Shown: piece after piece, positions 1 to 12,086 of the stretch
Layout: the number at the start of each line of letters is the position of its first letter
Numbering within the stretch: the stretch's first letter is position 1
From: Ignelater luminosus
Lineage: Eukaryota > Arthropoda > Insecta > Coleoptera > Elateridae
Direction: 5' to 3'
DNA length: 64,000 bases
Assembly: GCA_011009095.1 (NCBI GenBank)
Contig: VTPC01090571.1
Coordinates: 43,679 to 107,678 of the forward strand
The notes under the pieces: model-generated
The model's database searches: none
Seen by the model: only the letters and a program-made list of their open reading frames with translations
What the model was told of the DNA's origin: nothing
Translations under genes and position numbers: made by a program

Positions 1-1243
1 GTAATTTAATAATTTCTATTTTGTACAACTAGCCTAAGTGTAGAATGCCAATTATACAAAGAGAAAGTAAACTTCACGTTAGGCGCCAATTGTATGGATG
101 TAACAATAGGCTTACAATTTTTTCTCAGGTTTTTACAATACTTTTAGTAAAATTATAAGATAATTTAACTCAAAAAACAAGACCTGCTCTATACTGACAG
201 TAGCAATCTATATGTAAAATTTTGCCACGAATGTTGCATTATGGGTATAACACTACCTTCAGAAATTTCAACATTTCTTGTTTGCTACATTAGTTTTCAG
301 AGTAAAGTACCATTTCACTTACCTTTTCAATTCTGGAATAATGTTCATTTGATTGCTGTTTTATGATCCTAGGTATTTGGAACTGTATTGATGATTAGTG
401 GACCATCCTAACTCAATTTTCAAAAAACCTCTGAATCACAGCATCGGCGTCTGCCAGCATGAAACCTAGTTTTACCAATTTCATTATCACAGCAAAACTG
501 TGAAAAAGCAGCGATAGCATATCATATGTGAGTTGTTTAACCGCATCACTGCCCTCCATATTACATAGATTCGTTTTGTAATTTTGGTATCATGCATCTA
601 AATTTAAACTAATAAAGTCATTAGATTACAAATTAATATACTTATAGATGTCAAATAAAATTAAAGTGGTGGGAAAATTAACAACTACATAAAACAAAAT
701 TGTTTGTTTAAGCAACTCTGTGCAAATTTTACTTAGAATATTTTGCACATAAACTAAGCTGTTTGATTTGATGATAATTTTATAACAATTATCTTTTGTT
801 TCTAAATTGTAGAAAACAATAAGAAATGAAAATTGCCATAAGAATTTCTATAGGGAAAAGAATACTAACCTGAAATTTATGAAGTCAAAACCAAATTGCT
901 AAACCATCTTTAAGCAAGTTCAATGGACTCTTAATTTTTTGATGCAAATAAAAAAATAGACTTATCATTTTTTCTCTTTTGCCAAGTACATATAGAAGCT
1001 TCCATGTAATCCAAACAGAAGTCGAATCTCACATTTATGCTTTATGTGAAAATTTAATTCCAACGAAAAACTGTTAAAAAAAAAGAGGAAATGAAAATTT
1101 GGGAAAATGATAGTCAACATCCTATTTAATAATATATTTGCAAAATAATTCATTTTTTAATAATAAGTTAGAAAATATATTACAAAAGTAAATGTGTAAA
1201 GTTTACAATATCATTGTAAAAACAAATGCAATGTTATATACTT
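1..1243. other. Left-edge intergenic DNA, nothing recognised
   Basis: AT-rich sequence downstream of the GDP-fucose transporter. The open frames here are short, low in complexity and match no family I recognise. No repeat pair or structured element was spotted. Confidence 0.5.
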
Positions 1244-1249
1244 TTTATT
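1244..1249 (-). terminator. Poly(A) signal of the GDP-fucose transporter
   Basis: AATAAA on the minus strand, about 40 nt downstream of the transporter stop codon. Position and sequence fit a canonical polyadenylation signal and imply a very short 3' UTR. Confidence 0.6.
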
Positions 1250-1288
1250 ACACATACTATGTAGTAATATGTATATAATCTTTGGTTC

Positions 1289-4200
1289 TCATACTTTTTG
1301 ATATACGGGATTTGTTCTATGCCTTTTCTCCATTTCAAGTTGTTTAATTCTTGCGTATCCAGCACTTCCTAATAGAACAATTGCATTTGATGTCCACCAT
1401 AAAAATGATTTTACTTCATGGTACCAATAGGTAGCCAATATAGTTTGTACACAAGCTTTCGCTGTACCTGATATATTATGAGTTAGTGCAGATGTGTACT
1501 AAAACAATAAATAGTAAATTATATAACTATTAGGCAAAGAATCTTTTCTCTTTAATATTTTCATAGTTGCCAACTAATAATATGTTAATTTCAAGTCTTA
1601 TTTACTTAATGAAATTTAGGTACAATATGTAATTTATATTTGGTATTCAATGAGTGGACTTGTTATCTACATCTTAATTCAGAAAAAAAATTAAGAGATG
1701 TAGAGAAAGATCTGAATGATCCCAACTGATATGTCCAACAATTTCCCAATCTGTTTGTTAATCTTTCGTGAAATACGATCACAATTTAAATTGCATAGTT
1801 ATAAATGGACAACGCCACTTTTGTACTTTCTGAATATGATATCACTAGTATCAATGATAAATAATGCTACAGTAATTCGATTTGATCAGGAAGTATTGTT
1901 TTTTTGATCGAAATTCATATTTTAGGATTGGCTTATAATAGTTTCATAGAAGAGTAACCGTCACGATGTAGAAAGTAAAAACCATGAAAATTTCATTTCA
2001 ATATGTTTATTATTTAGAGAATTCCATTTCACTCGAAAATGATGCATCCCACAAAAAGCATATAACAGTATTTTTTGTGCTTATATTATTGCTAATTTCA
2101 AAATGAGGTAATTGTTTTTCTTTTTGGTGGTATAACATTAGCTTTTTTTGAAAACTGTGTTCATACCAACCTATATTGCTGTCCATGATGGCAGTATCTA
2201 TCACCATTACAGAATTCTCAGAGATTGTCTGAGATAAAAAGTTGTAATTTTAATGTGGATTGATGTAATGATTTGGGATATTAGGATGTGGAAGTATTTA
2301 CTGAAAAACAATGGCAGGGCATATTCTTGTTCCTGCACAATTCTTGTGGGTTTGGCCATTGGTAAATTGATTAAAACTGTAGTAAGTTATAGTATTCTTG
2401 ACTCATTGATTAAAGGTTTCTATGGGCACAAAGTTTGAAAATTGCTAAGTTTTTGCTGCAAACATTTGAAATGTCTTTTGTTTTTAAACAGATATTCCAT
2501 AGCTTTGGAATCGGTTGTCATATCAAGATGGAACTTTGGTTATCAGTAGTAGTAGAAGAGTGACTTTCAAATAATCTGGACACTGTCGATTGTCTATTTT
2601 TTTAATCAGATATCTTATATGTTAGAAACTGGCTGTCGTATTAAAATGGAACTTTTGATTGTTCATAGCGGTAGTGGTAGATATGCAGACGATAAATTGA
2701 ACTGGATCTTGCATAGCGTATATTTCATATACTTTGTTTACAAGCCAACAACGTCGAGGGTGAGGTGTAGTCAAGAGTGAGGAAGGAGGTAACTAGAGGA
2801 ATATGGTGGACGCTAAGTAAGGTTAGGTAGCCATAAGTACAAAAGTCACAGAATATCGTAATAGTCAATACACAGTCATTCGCTTAGACTGTAACCTGTT
2901 GTTGGTAGACGAAAAAATGTAAATAAATGAGTCCATTTTAATTTATCATCTGTGGGTAGATATAAGAATCGTGCAGGGTCCTTTTTTGGGACAGAAGAAC
3001 AAAATAAGAAAATCTTTAACCTGTCTACTACAATTTAGAAACTACGTTAAGTATTATCCCCACTCCAACATTTAAGACAATATAATATTTAGTACCTACA
3101 CTAAAATATATTTGAGAATTATGTTACATGTAAGCAAATCGAGCTACCATAAAATAGAAAAACACGGTAGAGAAAAGCTTGCAAAATTGTAACTTAAAAA
3201 TGGTCGTGGGTTTGTTTTATTGTTCTTGAAAAAAATCTTAGAATTAAAAGTACCTTAGCTCCTCCTACTGCTAGCTTAGCAGCCAATAAGAATTATAATT
3301 TTAAAAACGTTGTCATGTAATGCTTACAAAAGAAAAATTTACTTTGTACAGTTCTACATGTTGTATTTAACGCTGTAATTGTCATTAATTAATTACTTAA
3401 AATAGTGAATTCTCCCAAAACATTTCTTTGTTTAGCATTATGTTGTAAAATTGTATAATGCACTGAATTTTTTGCAGGTAGAAAAAATCAACTGAACCTC
3501 TTTTTTTGTGACATAAAGAGTTATCAAAGATAGAGGTTATATTAAATATTTCGCAAGTCGTATTTTAAAAGATGGAATTCAATTCAAAAATAAATTAAAA
3601 TCCAAAACACAAACAATAACTATGCCAATATTATCAGGCAGGCTCAACTTTTAACCTTACTTTTCTAAAATATGTTCCGTAAATTCCACTTTGTGTGTAA
3701 AAATCTATGCTCCATTCCGGCAAGCTTGATAATAATAAAAATGAATTAACAGAAACTGAGTTTACATGAGATTCTTGGTATGATTTAATTCTCTGTGTTT
3801 AAGGTTAGATTTGATGTTATGCCTTGCGTTCAGGAGCAAGCAGAAATTAGTAGCACTGTTGGTGGAAGGTTCCTGGATCGGAAGCTAATGTCAATTTCCA
3901 TAAAGGTAAAGGCAACACTTTTAAAAGCGCAGCACATAAGCTTGATTACTGTTCCTGAACACAACCATCATCTGACATTTTATATTACAAATCTGAAAAC
4001 TAATGTCACTGTCAAATGTAAATCAACATCTTGAGAACAAGCATGCATTTCGACCAATCAGTACAATCACGTGCTGATCAAGCAAGTATGTTTTTTAATT
4101 TTAATTACTATCAAGCTTGAGTGAATGAATAACAGGAGCTACCCTGTTTGCCTGACCAAGTCAATTCTGTTTGTCCCAAAGGTATTATAAAAATGCAGAA

Positions 4201-7200
4201 CAGAATAAACAGATTGCTTTTAAATGTATCATTAATGGTATATTAGATGTAAAACAGCTCTTGGATGTAATTCTCAAAGGCTGGAAGTTTGATTATAATT
4301 AAGACTGAAAAACTACTTTTTTGCCTTAAATGTTGAAGTAGCAAAAACATAGACCTTTCTATTTGGTTCTAATGATGAATAGGTAATATAGTATGAAATT
4401 GATAGGTACAGTAGAGCCCCGATTATCCGTGTTAATTGGAGACGAAAAAATCACGAAAAAGCGAGGAAAATGAATAATCAAGACATGCAATTAAGCATGT
4501 ACTAGTATATGAACATGACTAAGAATTACTTTGCTACCGGACAAAAATGAGCAATATGTCACGTACAAATGATAACGTGGACGGTTAATTGATTCACCAT
4601 ACGGATAACTGAGTCATGGATAATCGGGGCTCTACTGTATATCAATGATAACATTATTTAGCAACTATAAAAATACAAAATTAATATCAAAATACTAACT
4701 TTTATTTGAAGCGCAGTAAAGACACCAATTACAAAACCACATATGCCTCCAATTATCATTATAAACCAGAAATCAAACCGAAATAGCCGTGTATAGTGCC
4801 ATACCACTTGAAACTCTCCATTAAAAAGCATTAGCGGCATAAACAATAAACTTGAATAAATATTATTGTAATATGCTAGCAGCCATATGTCTTGGTTAAT
4901 TTTCGGAAGCACATGTTTTGTCAAGATGGAATACAATGACAATGAAAGAGATGCTAACACACCAAAAATTGTACCACTTATTGATAAACTACCTGAAAAG
5001 ATATATCACATTTTAATTAAGATTTTAAGTTTTAAGGATTATTTCAACTTAAAGATGTTACCCTTTCACCAAAAAATGTTGCTGGCAAATATCGAAGAAC
5101 AAATACCGAATGTTTCTGTTCTCAAGATATTTCAACTTAATTAATATTGCATGATGTCATTGTAATACAAATATATTGATATATGAAAGGCAATCTAATG
5201 AGTAGGCTGAGTGACACGTGCTGTACCCTCTTATATGTTTATGGTAAGTCAAGAAGCATGATTTGTACATTGATAATGCAATGTTTTGGTTGTTCAAAGT
5301 AAAACAAGTATTGTATTTTGTTATCATGCCTTTTTGGAAGAGCTCAGGGAAATATAATTGATGTTTCAAAAGCCTAAAAATCAAGCTTGGCTATGAATTC
5401 TTAAGAAACACATTTTAGTTCCTTTATAAAAAACAATTGCCTAAATATCATGAATCAAATCAATGTATTGATATAAGTGCAATGGAGAATTATGATCTAC
5501 TGATATTACACATTTACATTTTACATGCGTATTGCTTCATAATAAAAGAAGTTAGAAACTTGCCGTTCTTTCTTAATTTTTATGTAATTTATCTTACAAT
5601 TTTCAAAAGTTGGGTAACTGCCTCTAACAATTTTTGTGAATGTGTTGTGTTATCTATTTGTTTCTCTTTTTTTTTTTCATTTATTGTTAAATGATAATGC
5701 AGAACATGTAAACATTTTAAATTAAAGAATGTTAGTTGATTTCATACTACATGGTTTCCTGAAATGGTGCATAATAATAACATCCTTGATGAAATCTATG
5801 CAAAAACTAAAGTATAGCCAAATGCCCTCCAGGGTTCACTTTCAGGTTATAGTGGTTTCAGTTTAAAAATCTTACCAGATAAAAATGACAAAAATCTTAA
5901 ATACCTGCATAAAATATTTTTCTTGATAAGGAAGATTTATTGGTTAATATCTGAGCTAATACCGTCATTAGAATTTCAAAAAAAGTTACAATACAATATT
6001 ACTTGGTTAGTAACTAACAACTTACTATATTATGCCATTTACAATGACTGCATTAAAATGGCATCGCAGTAGCCAAATTTAAGAAAATTTCTAAGTGTTA
6101 ATATCTTCCAAAGTAAGCCACAGAAACCAAAAAGCTATGAGACTTTTCGACTTGCTTTTTCAAGACTGTAGCTAGGGGGGGGGGTTCAACCCCTCGCAAA
6201 ATCTTAGCTAATTGATGTTTTAATAATTGTATTATTCATTAAAAATTGGTTTTTTTTATTGAGCCCAGGAGGACTCCCATGGGCACGTATGGAAAACCTC
6301 CCCCGAAATTCAATCCTTGCTACGACCTGCTTTTAATGTGAAATAACAAACCATGGCGTTAAGCACCATTTATGGAACACCCTGTATTTGAGATGTGTAG
6401 ATTATTAAAATTAAAGACATATTTAGGAGAAAATAATTGTGATAAAATTAAAGTATGTTTTTTAAAAATCCACGCAACCATAAACATAATTGTTATGGGC
6501 AGCGTGCTGTCATTTGATGTGATTCTAACTCTTTTGCTTTATTTTTCGCGCTCCTTTCATTTATAAAAAGCTAGTTCTATTTGAAATCTTTATACTTTAT
6601 TCTAAATATATCAATCCCTTAATTGCAAAACCACGTATTACCCCTTGACAACAATAGTTGATACGTGGTTTTGCAACTAAGGTATCGATATCTGAATGAT
6701 AACCATCTTTATTATTCTTTTAACATTCTTTTAAGTAACTGAATTAGCTAGTGTCACCTTTTACCAAGAAAATGTGAAAGTTACATATTTCATAAATGAA
6801 GGGATTTAGCAGAAACTTTTTGGTTGCTCAGATAGATTTAAAACAGAGTATACTTGAAATAAGCAAATATCTTGCTATGTGGTTAGCCATACTAAAGCCA
6901 ATTTTATACTGTAACAAATACATGTTTTTCTGTGCTTCACTTTGACTTAGATTACCACATTGACTCAGCATAAGTTACAAAACTGAAGGAAAATAGAACA
7001 TGCAAAGATTGTTTTGAACCAAGTATAGTCTAAATAAACACAGCTTAAGAATTTTTTCACGTTTTATAAAGTTTGGTACTGCTGGAAAAACACTTACCAG
7101 CTAAACTTTCTTGATCTACACCTAAAAAGAATCCAAATATAATAACACCACAAAAGAATATACATTTTTTGGATGTTTTTTCACCCAATATCAGATATGT

Positions 7201-7892
7201 AAAAAATACATTAAAAATAGTAGTTAATGAACGTCCAATGTAATAAAACGCTACAGATACATATTTAAGGCAAAGGTTATTCATAGCTATCATAGCTGTA
7301 AACAATATTGATACTGGTGCTACCTAAAATACAAATATTATTACAGCACAATGTAAAAAAGTACATAAGTAAAAACAGTTTCTTACATCTCTTACGGTTT
7401 GCATGCTAAATGGACTAGAATCTGCATATTTAAACCATTGTGGAAATACTCGACTCAATGTAATCATTGAAAAACATATTAGGGCTGAAGTCAGGGTTTG
7501 AAAAAGTGCTATAAACATTGGTGCATCTAAATCAATTTGACTCAGTAACGTTTTATTTACAAACACTGTTGATATTGAAATTATCCTAGAAAAAAGAATG
7601 TTAGTTTACTATTCTCACAAAATTAGGCCAAATCTTATATTTTAAATTTCCTCCTCTATTTTTTGTTTGAAAACAAGAAATGCCAACATAACAAGAGTTA
7701 TCCACAACGTAACCTCAAGAAACGTCAACAACTACATAACCTCAAAGCTATCTCAAGGAATTCAATTTTTACGTTTGACTTATAATTAATAAAAGTAAAA
7801 CTAATAGAAATTCTAACTAACCAGTATCCAGTAACTACAAGAAATATTCTTATATATTTAGCAACTAGACTGTCTCTCTCTTGAGTCACCAT
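1289..7892 (-). CDS. SLC35C1: GDP-fucose transporter (SLC35C1 / Gfr), 5 exons
   Basis: Golgi antiporter that imports GDP-fucose for fucosylation of N-glycans, Notch and other glycoproteins. Exons on the minus strand are 7892-7822, 7585-7387, 7323-7098, 4992-4700 and 1498-1289. All introns are GT-AG, and the lengths (71+199+226+293+210) sum to 333 codons, giving 332 aa against about 364 in human. A tryptophan codon is split between exons 1 and 2 (GY-W-IISIS). Seen directly: [30 protein letters not shown], then [18 protein letters not shown] joined to [16 protein letters not shown], and KSFLWWTSN, all hallmark SLC35C1 stretches. The family has about ten membrane helices. The start ATG is followed by a short hydrophilic head ([12 protein letters not shown]) and then the first helix. 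Introns 3 and 4 are 2.1 and 3.2 kb and carry MITEs. Family identity is very secure; the exact UTRs are not visible. Confidence 0.95.
2488..2690. repeat. Degenerate direct repeat in transporter intron 4
   Basis: Two similar blocks, about 2488-2565 and 2605-2690, share the order ATATCTTAT/ATATTCCAT, GGTTGTCATAT/GGCTGTCGTAT, AAGATGGAACTTT/AAAATGGAACTTT and TAGTAGTAG-like text. This looks like an old tandem duplication. Significance is unclear. Confidence 0.35.
3305..3420. repeat. Dispersed repeat copy (family A)
   Basis: Shares a long stretch with 18510-18620: a GTTGT-ATGTAATGCT-like lead, then TTTAC, a CAGTTCTACATGTTGTATTT core, and a following TAATTGT-like tail. Two copies 15 kb apart indicate an unnamed dispersed element. 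No terminal repeats were identified. Confidence 0.5.
4409..4637. mobile_element. pogo/Tigger-like MITE (229 bp)
   Basis: Terminal inverted repeats of 23 bp beginning CAGTAGAGCCCCGATTATCC match at 22 of 23 positions (4409-4431 and 4615-4637). They are flanked by TA on both sides. The CAGTAGAnCC-CGATTATCCG terminus is typical of pogo/Tigger elements. There is no coding capacity. It sits in intron 4 of the GDP-fucose transporter, about 60 bp from the donor site of exon 4. Confidence 0.85.
6168..6335. mobile_element. Possible small MITE with G-run terminus
   Basis: A CTGTAGCTAGG followed by a run of G at the left and CCCCCGAAATTCAATCCTTGCTACGACC at the right form loosely inverted ends around about 165 bp. 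The pairing is imperfect, with no clear target duplication. It lies in intron 3 of the GDP-fucose transporter. Confidence 0.3.
6617..6682. repeat. Compact hairpin, 22-bp arms and 22-nt loop
   Basis: Arms 6617-6638 and 6661-6682 pair at 21 of 22 positions; the core is TTGCAAAACCACGTAT against ATACGTGGTTTTGCAA. It lies inside intron 3 of the GDP-fucose transporter. It could be a tiny palindromic MITE remnant or a structured RNA. Nothing recognises it as a known microRNA. Confidence 0.6.
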
Positions 7893-8542
7893 CTTTATAT
7901 TGAGTTTATTTATGTACTGCTCTGTACGTCTTTATGAAATTATCACTGTACTAGTTTTAATCAGCTTAATTGGTTTTTGATATTGATGAACGTGTCTTTT
8001 TTACTTCATCGTGTACATGTTAACGCAAACAATTTCTGTTGTTGCAATTTTAAATTAAAGATCGTGTACATTTTCTGCTTACATTCACACTCTTCAACGT
8101 TTTCAACTTGCACAATCGTTAATAACAGGTTCTTATCATGTTTTGTTTATCTTGTGATAAAATTATTGCACAAGCTTAATTTTAAGAATTATATGGTTGG
8201 AAATCGAAGTTGTAGGGAAGGATATTTAAAATACAATAAAATAATAAAAATAACCACAATCTTTTTTCCCCACAATTGATAGTATCTAACGTAGCGTATC
8301 CTAACAAGTAACAACTTGTATGTAAATACGTCTAAAATATGTATGGCGGGATCATAATGAATTTTTTTTCTCAATTCATAATTTCTCTCTTATCACAGAT
8401 TAAATAAGGGTTAGTATTTCACTCCCTATTTCACCAATGTTCCCATTTTTTTGTCTCTGCACATTTAGGTACATTTGCAGGACTGGGAGTTTACCACGCC
8501 TACTCTTTTACGCGCGTTTTATGAAAAGTGCATACCACGCTG

Positions 8543-8581
<39 letters not shown>

Positions 8582-8992
8582 CAAATTTGTCAAAGTGAAA
8601 CGTCTGACTTTTATTTAATTTGTGCTGTTATAACAACTGACACTTGAATGCAGATATTTACCCTAAACCTAAAGGTTTGACTTAATACACTATATTAATA
8701 TGCCATGGCCTACTCCAAATTCTATATCGGACATGTACATACATATACAGGGTGTGCCAGAGTGTATTGATGATTTTAAAATTAAAAGGAAACTAAATAA
8801 ACATGACTTGTCAATATATGTAGTTATTTTTAGTTTTTAAGTTGTAAACCTGAATTTGCTGTATGTTGTACGCTGCAAAAATGATGTAAAACCAAAGCCT
8901 ACTTTGAATTCTATAATAAAAAAAAATGGCTTATACTGAGAAAACTAAAACAGGCACAAAACCTAATAAGAAAAATTAGCCTTGAAATCTCG
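7893..8992. other. Intergenic: transporter upstream region and TBC1D7 3' flank
   Basis: About 1.1 kb between the start of the GDP-fucose transporter and the poly(A) signal of TBC1D7. It must hold the transporter promoter, but no TATA or initiator stands out. It contains a GA microsatellite and one TACAGGGTGTG transposon-type end near 8752. The open frames seen here look non-coding. Confidence 0.5.
8547..8578. repeat. (GA)n microsatellite
   Basis: About 16 uninterrupted GA units in the intergenic DNA upstream of the GDP-fucose transporter. GA tracts can bind GAGA factor-type proteins in insects, but no such role is shown here. Confidence 0.9.
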
Positions 8993-8998
8993 TTTATT
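8993..8998 (-). terminator. Poly(A) signal of TBC1D7
   Basis: AATAAA on the minus strand, about 90 nt downstream of the TBC1D7 stop codon. Confidence 0.55.
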
Positions 8999-9085
8999 AA
9001 TTTTTACATTTACTTATTATTAAAAAGCACTTAAGTTTTTACAAAACATACTTAAATATTTAGTCAAAAAAAAGTTTGTAAATGA

Positions 9086-11744
9086 TTAACTAGGTTTGGG
9101 TTTGTCATGAACTGTAAGAGGACTCCCATGTTGTTGCCACATTTCTATAGCTTTATTAGCAATTATTTCTGCAGTTTCTTCTGGCAGCTATAAAATTAAA
9201 ATTATAATTTTTCGCTGATACATATAAATTATAACTTACATTGCTAACACACTGAACCGCATTTTCTAAAGTTGTACACTTTAGTAACTTATGCCTTTGA
9301 TTTGTTAATAATACAACTATGACAAATACTAATATTTTACATGATCCACCACATAATTTGTCCCATATTCTGTAAAAGAAAATTAGCAAACTAAAACCCA
9401 ACACTTTCTAATTTAATATACCAGAAAATTATTCAGATGATTAAGATTATCAAGGTCCATAAATAATAATGGTAATTTTTTAACAAAAATCAAAAATTAA
9501 TGATTTTTTTAAAAATTAAATAAAACCCTCCAAAAGTAAAAACGAGCTAGAATTATTTTTATATTTATATTTATATTTAATTATATTGATGCATTTTTAT
9601 AGCACTTTGTTCTTCTTAAACTTTTCATATCCATAAGAACTGTAAAACATTCAAAAATACATGCATCAGCGAGTTGGAAAATGCACAGCTAGGCAACAGC
9701 ATTCCTGTCATATCCTGTCCATACATGCAGTGGCTGTAAGCCTATAAAAGATTGGAGCTCTGAAAGTGCATTTTATTTTCTATTTCTTGCAGAAATTTTA
9801 TTGTAGTCGAAGTGTTCAAGATTTATTTTAATTTAAAATGCATTTAAAAGGCAGAAAACATGAATTATATTTATAAAAATTAAAACACAATAATTAATAA
9901 GTATAAAAATAAAAATTATTTAAATCGATTTTTTTTTAAAAAATCACTTGATTTAAATCAGGCCAACCCTGTGTGAAAGGTAGGTCTTCCTATTAGCAGC
10001 CATTTGTGATTGAAAAAATTGGGGTTAGACTAATGTTAGCAATGTTATTTTCATTATTTTATAACAATTTATGTTGAAAATCAAGAAACTGTTAAAAATT
10101 GATTGTTGTAACAGCAGTTTTTAATGTAATTTTGACACACTTCGAAAGTGGGTATTTTTCGGTATTATCTAACATTTGTAATTAAATTTGTTGGGGGGGG
10201 ATGACCTACCTTTCTCGGCATTCTATTATTTATGAACTAGGACTATCGTAGTCTTTTTACATTGAGTATAAAATGACATCATAACATCCAGTGGCATAAC
10301 GAATAGTGTTCAACTGATGCTTTAAAGTGCTTCGAGAGTATATGCGTCACTTTTTAAAAACATTAAAAAATGACAGAGGTACTCTTGAGCAGTCAGTCGA
10401 CTATAAGGTTAAGTGCCTCCTCTCCTCTTCTGGGAAAATTACCTTGTCTAGGAAATAAGATTTCTATTCTCGTAATTTTTTGGATGTGGTACTTGGATTT
10501 CCTACATGGCGGGGTCTACAGGTTCTTAGTTACACCCCTGAATTAACATTATCATTCAGTAACTCAGATCTACCAGAATATATTATAGAGTATCTGTTGT
10601 GCAGACAGGAAATCTTTAATATGTGATTTTGGCAGCAAAATTTGCTGCCACTAGTTGTCACTTTGAAGTTTGGGGTTAATTCTCGTTTTTTAAACAGTTC
10701 AATTTGAGGTTATGTGTAGAATATACTTTGACACCTCTGTCACGTATATCATTGTACGATGTCATTTTAAACTTATCATAAAAAGAATATTATTAATACT
10801 TTTTACATTATTTAGAAATATCACATTCATATTGTTGAACCATCCTTTCTATTACTTATTATGATACGTAAATCAAATTCTTTACCTTCCGAGTGCATTT
10901 TCATTAAGTAATCCTGCTAAACAACTATCAAACCATCGATTTAATGGTAATTTACTTAAAATCCCAGTATTAGTCAGATGTTTAAATAAAGCAGAGTCTT
11001 CCTTTTCCAATAAATTTAAAGTGGCTTCTACTAACTTTGGTACATCAGGTGTAAATCTTTGTACATATGCATAAAAACATTTAGCAAGCCAATATAAATC
11101 TGTATCATCATCAGAAAATTGTTGAAGTGAATGTGCAATTAATATAAACCCATTTTCTTTCTACAAAATCGAAATACTTTAATTTTTTTTATTCTTATAC
11201 TGAAATTATAGTATTATCAACTTGTAAACTGATATTATGGTGTAAACATCCAGTTTGTAGTAACCACATTGCATATAGAAGTTGAGGTTTAGATGTATTT
11301 ATATCGACAACCCTCATTGCTTGTAATGCCTGAATAACGTCTCGACATTCTTGCTGTCTCTGTTCCATTACAAATTGATGGCATTCTGTTTGTACTGGTA
11401 TAATATCTAGAAACATTTTAAAATGTATTTTAAAGACATGTTCTTATAATATTTAACATTATATTAATGTATAGGCCATGCTTTGTCTTTATGGCAATTT
11501 GAAATTTTGAGAAGTGTTTGTTCAAATTTTGAACAACTTGTTACATGAACTAACCTAATAAGACTTTCCATACTAAATTTCTATAAATTACTGGAACAGA
11601 ATATCTTAAACAAAACTGTTTCAATTTAATACGATCTAGTGTTTTGTCCTTTAGTAAAATTTCTAATGATTTTTTTTCTTCAACACTTTTAAATCCCACT
11701 TTTTCATAATATGTTGAACGAAAATTTCTTTCGTCTACAGCCAT
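9086..11744 (-). CDS. TBC1D7: TBC1D7, TSC complex subunit, 5 exons
   Basis: Third subunit of the TSC1-TSC2 complex, which restrains Rheb and mTORC1 at the lysosome. Exons on the minus strand are 11744-11555, 11406-11222, 11160-10886, 9369-9240 and 9187-9086. Phases are consistent and total 294 codons, giving 293 aa, the same length as I recall for human TBC1D7. Seen directly: the N-terminus [12 protein letters not shown] and [12 protein letters not shown], the TBC signature [10 protein letters not shown] (residues 55-64), [41 protein letters not shown], and a C-terminus with [13 protein letters not shown]. The IxxDxxR and YxQ finger motifs of catalytic TBC GAPs are not seen, as expected for this non-catalytic member. 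Intron 3 (9370-10885) carries a hAT-like terminus. The upstream gap to the next ORF is only 96 bp, so the promoter is compact. Confidence 0.95.
9945..9971 (-). mobile_element. hAT-like transposon terminus
   Basis: On the minus strand the sequence begins CAGGGTTGGCCTGATTTAAA, a CAGGG-type end typical of hAT elements. AT-rich TTTAAATC palindromic text lies inside it. The other end and an 8-bp target duplication could not be found, so only one terminus is called. It lies in TBC1D7 intron 3. Confidence 0.4.
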
Positions 11745-11840
11745 TTTTTTTGAATTACTATATTAATATTAGTTCATAAGGCTTTTATTTACACAAAACA
11801 TGTTTAATTCTTATTTATTAAAGTATTTTTTTAACACTTT

Positions 11841-12086
11841 TTATTCTCTTTTACTGCATTTTATAGAACTGTTGATTTTTGTTGCTTTCTGCTGTTGCAA
11901 TCGCTGCAATGTAATGAATGCAACGCTGCCGGTAGAGAAGACAAAAACCAATAACGCAAATTTTTCAGATGTATAGTATACAACTAAAAGAAAATGCGTT
12001 AAAAATAGTAACTTCACAAGCAGTAATTTATTGTAAGACATCATATTTATCCAGACAATTGAGTTTTCAAAGTTAGTAATTGCCAT
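11841..12086 (-). CDS. Unrecognised small two-helix membrane protein (81 aa)
   Basis: An ORF starting at an ATG with A at -3 and G at +4. It encodes 81 aa with two hydrophobic segments (about residues 20-36 and 43-58) and a basic Gln/Lys-rich tail ending KCSKRE. AATAAA overlaps the stop codon (11840-11845) and a second lies at 11814-11819, so the frame could be the last exon of a short transcript. It ends 96 bp before the TBC1D7 start on the same strand. Codons upstream of the ATG stay open for about 60 nt, with no convincing upstream exon. There is a faint positional resemblance to the C-terminal half of KRTCAP2 (FSFIIMAITNFEN), but the conserved GKGFQ-FPE block of that family is absent. Function unknown; it may be a real gene or a chance ORF. 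Confidence 0.4.
   Translation of the reverse strand: MAITNFENSIVWINMMSYNKLLLVKLLFLTHFLLVVYYTSEKFALLVFVFSTGSVAFITLQRLQQQKATKINSSIKCSKRE

Noticed and set aside
2700-2970. Possible solo LTR in transporter intron 4
   Set aside because: Some LTR-like leader text with AATAAA, but no TG...CA ends or target duplication could be found.
3795-4034. 79-aa plus-strand ORF in transporter intron 4
   Set aside because: Reads as mixed sequence with no recognised motif, lies antisense in an intron, and has no supporting splice or start context.
7977-8279. 100-aa plus-strand ORF upstream of the GDP-fucose transporter
   Set aside because: Lies in the divergent upstream region, has AT-driven composition and matches no family; the minus-strand 61-aa ORF overlapping it is equally unremarkable.
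11841-12086. Assignment of the small ORF to KRTCAP2
   Set aside because: Only hydrophobic pattern and a few residues agree; the conserved central block of that OST subunit is missing and no N-terminal exon was found.
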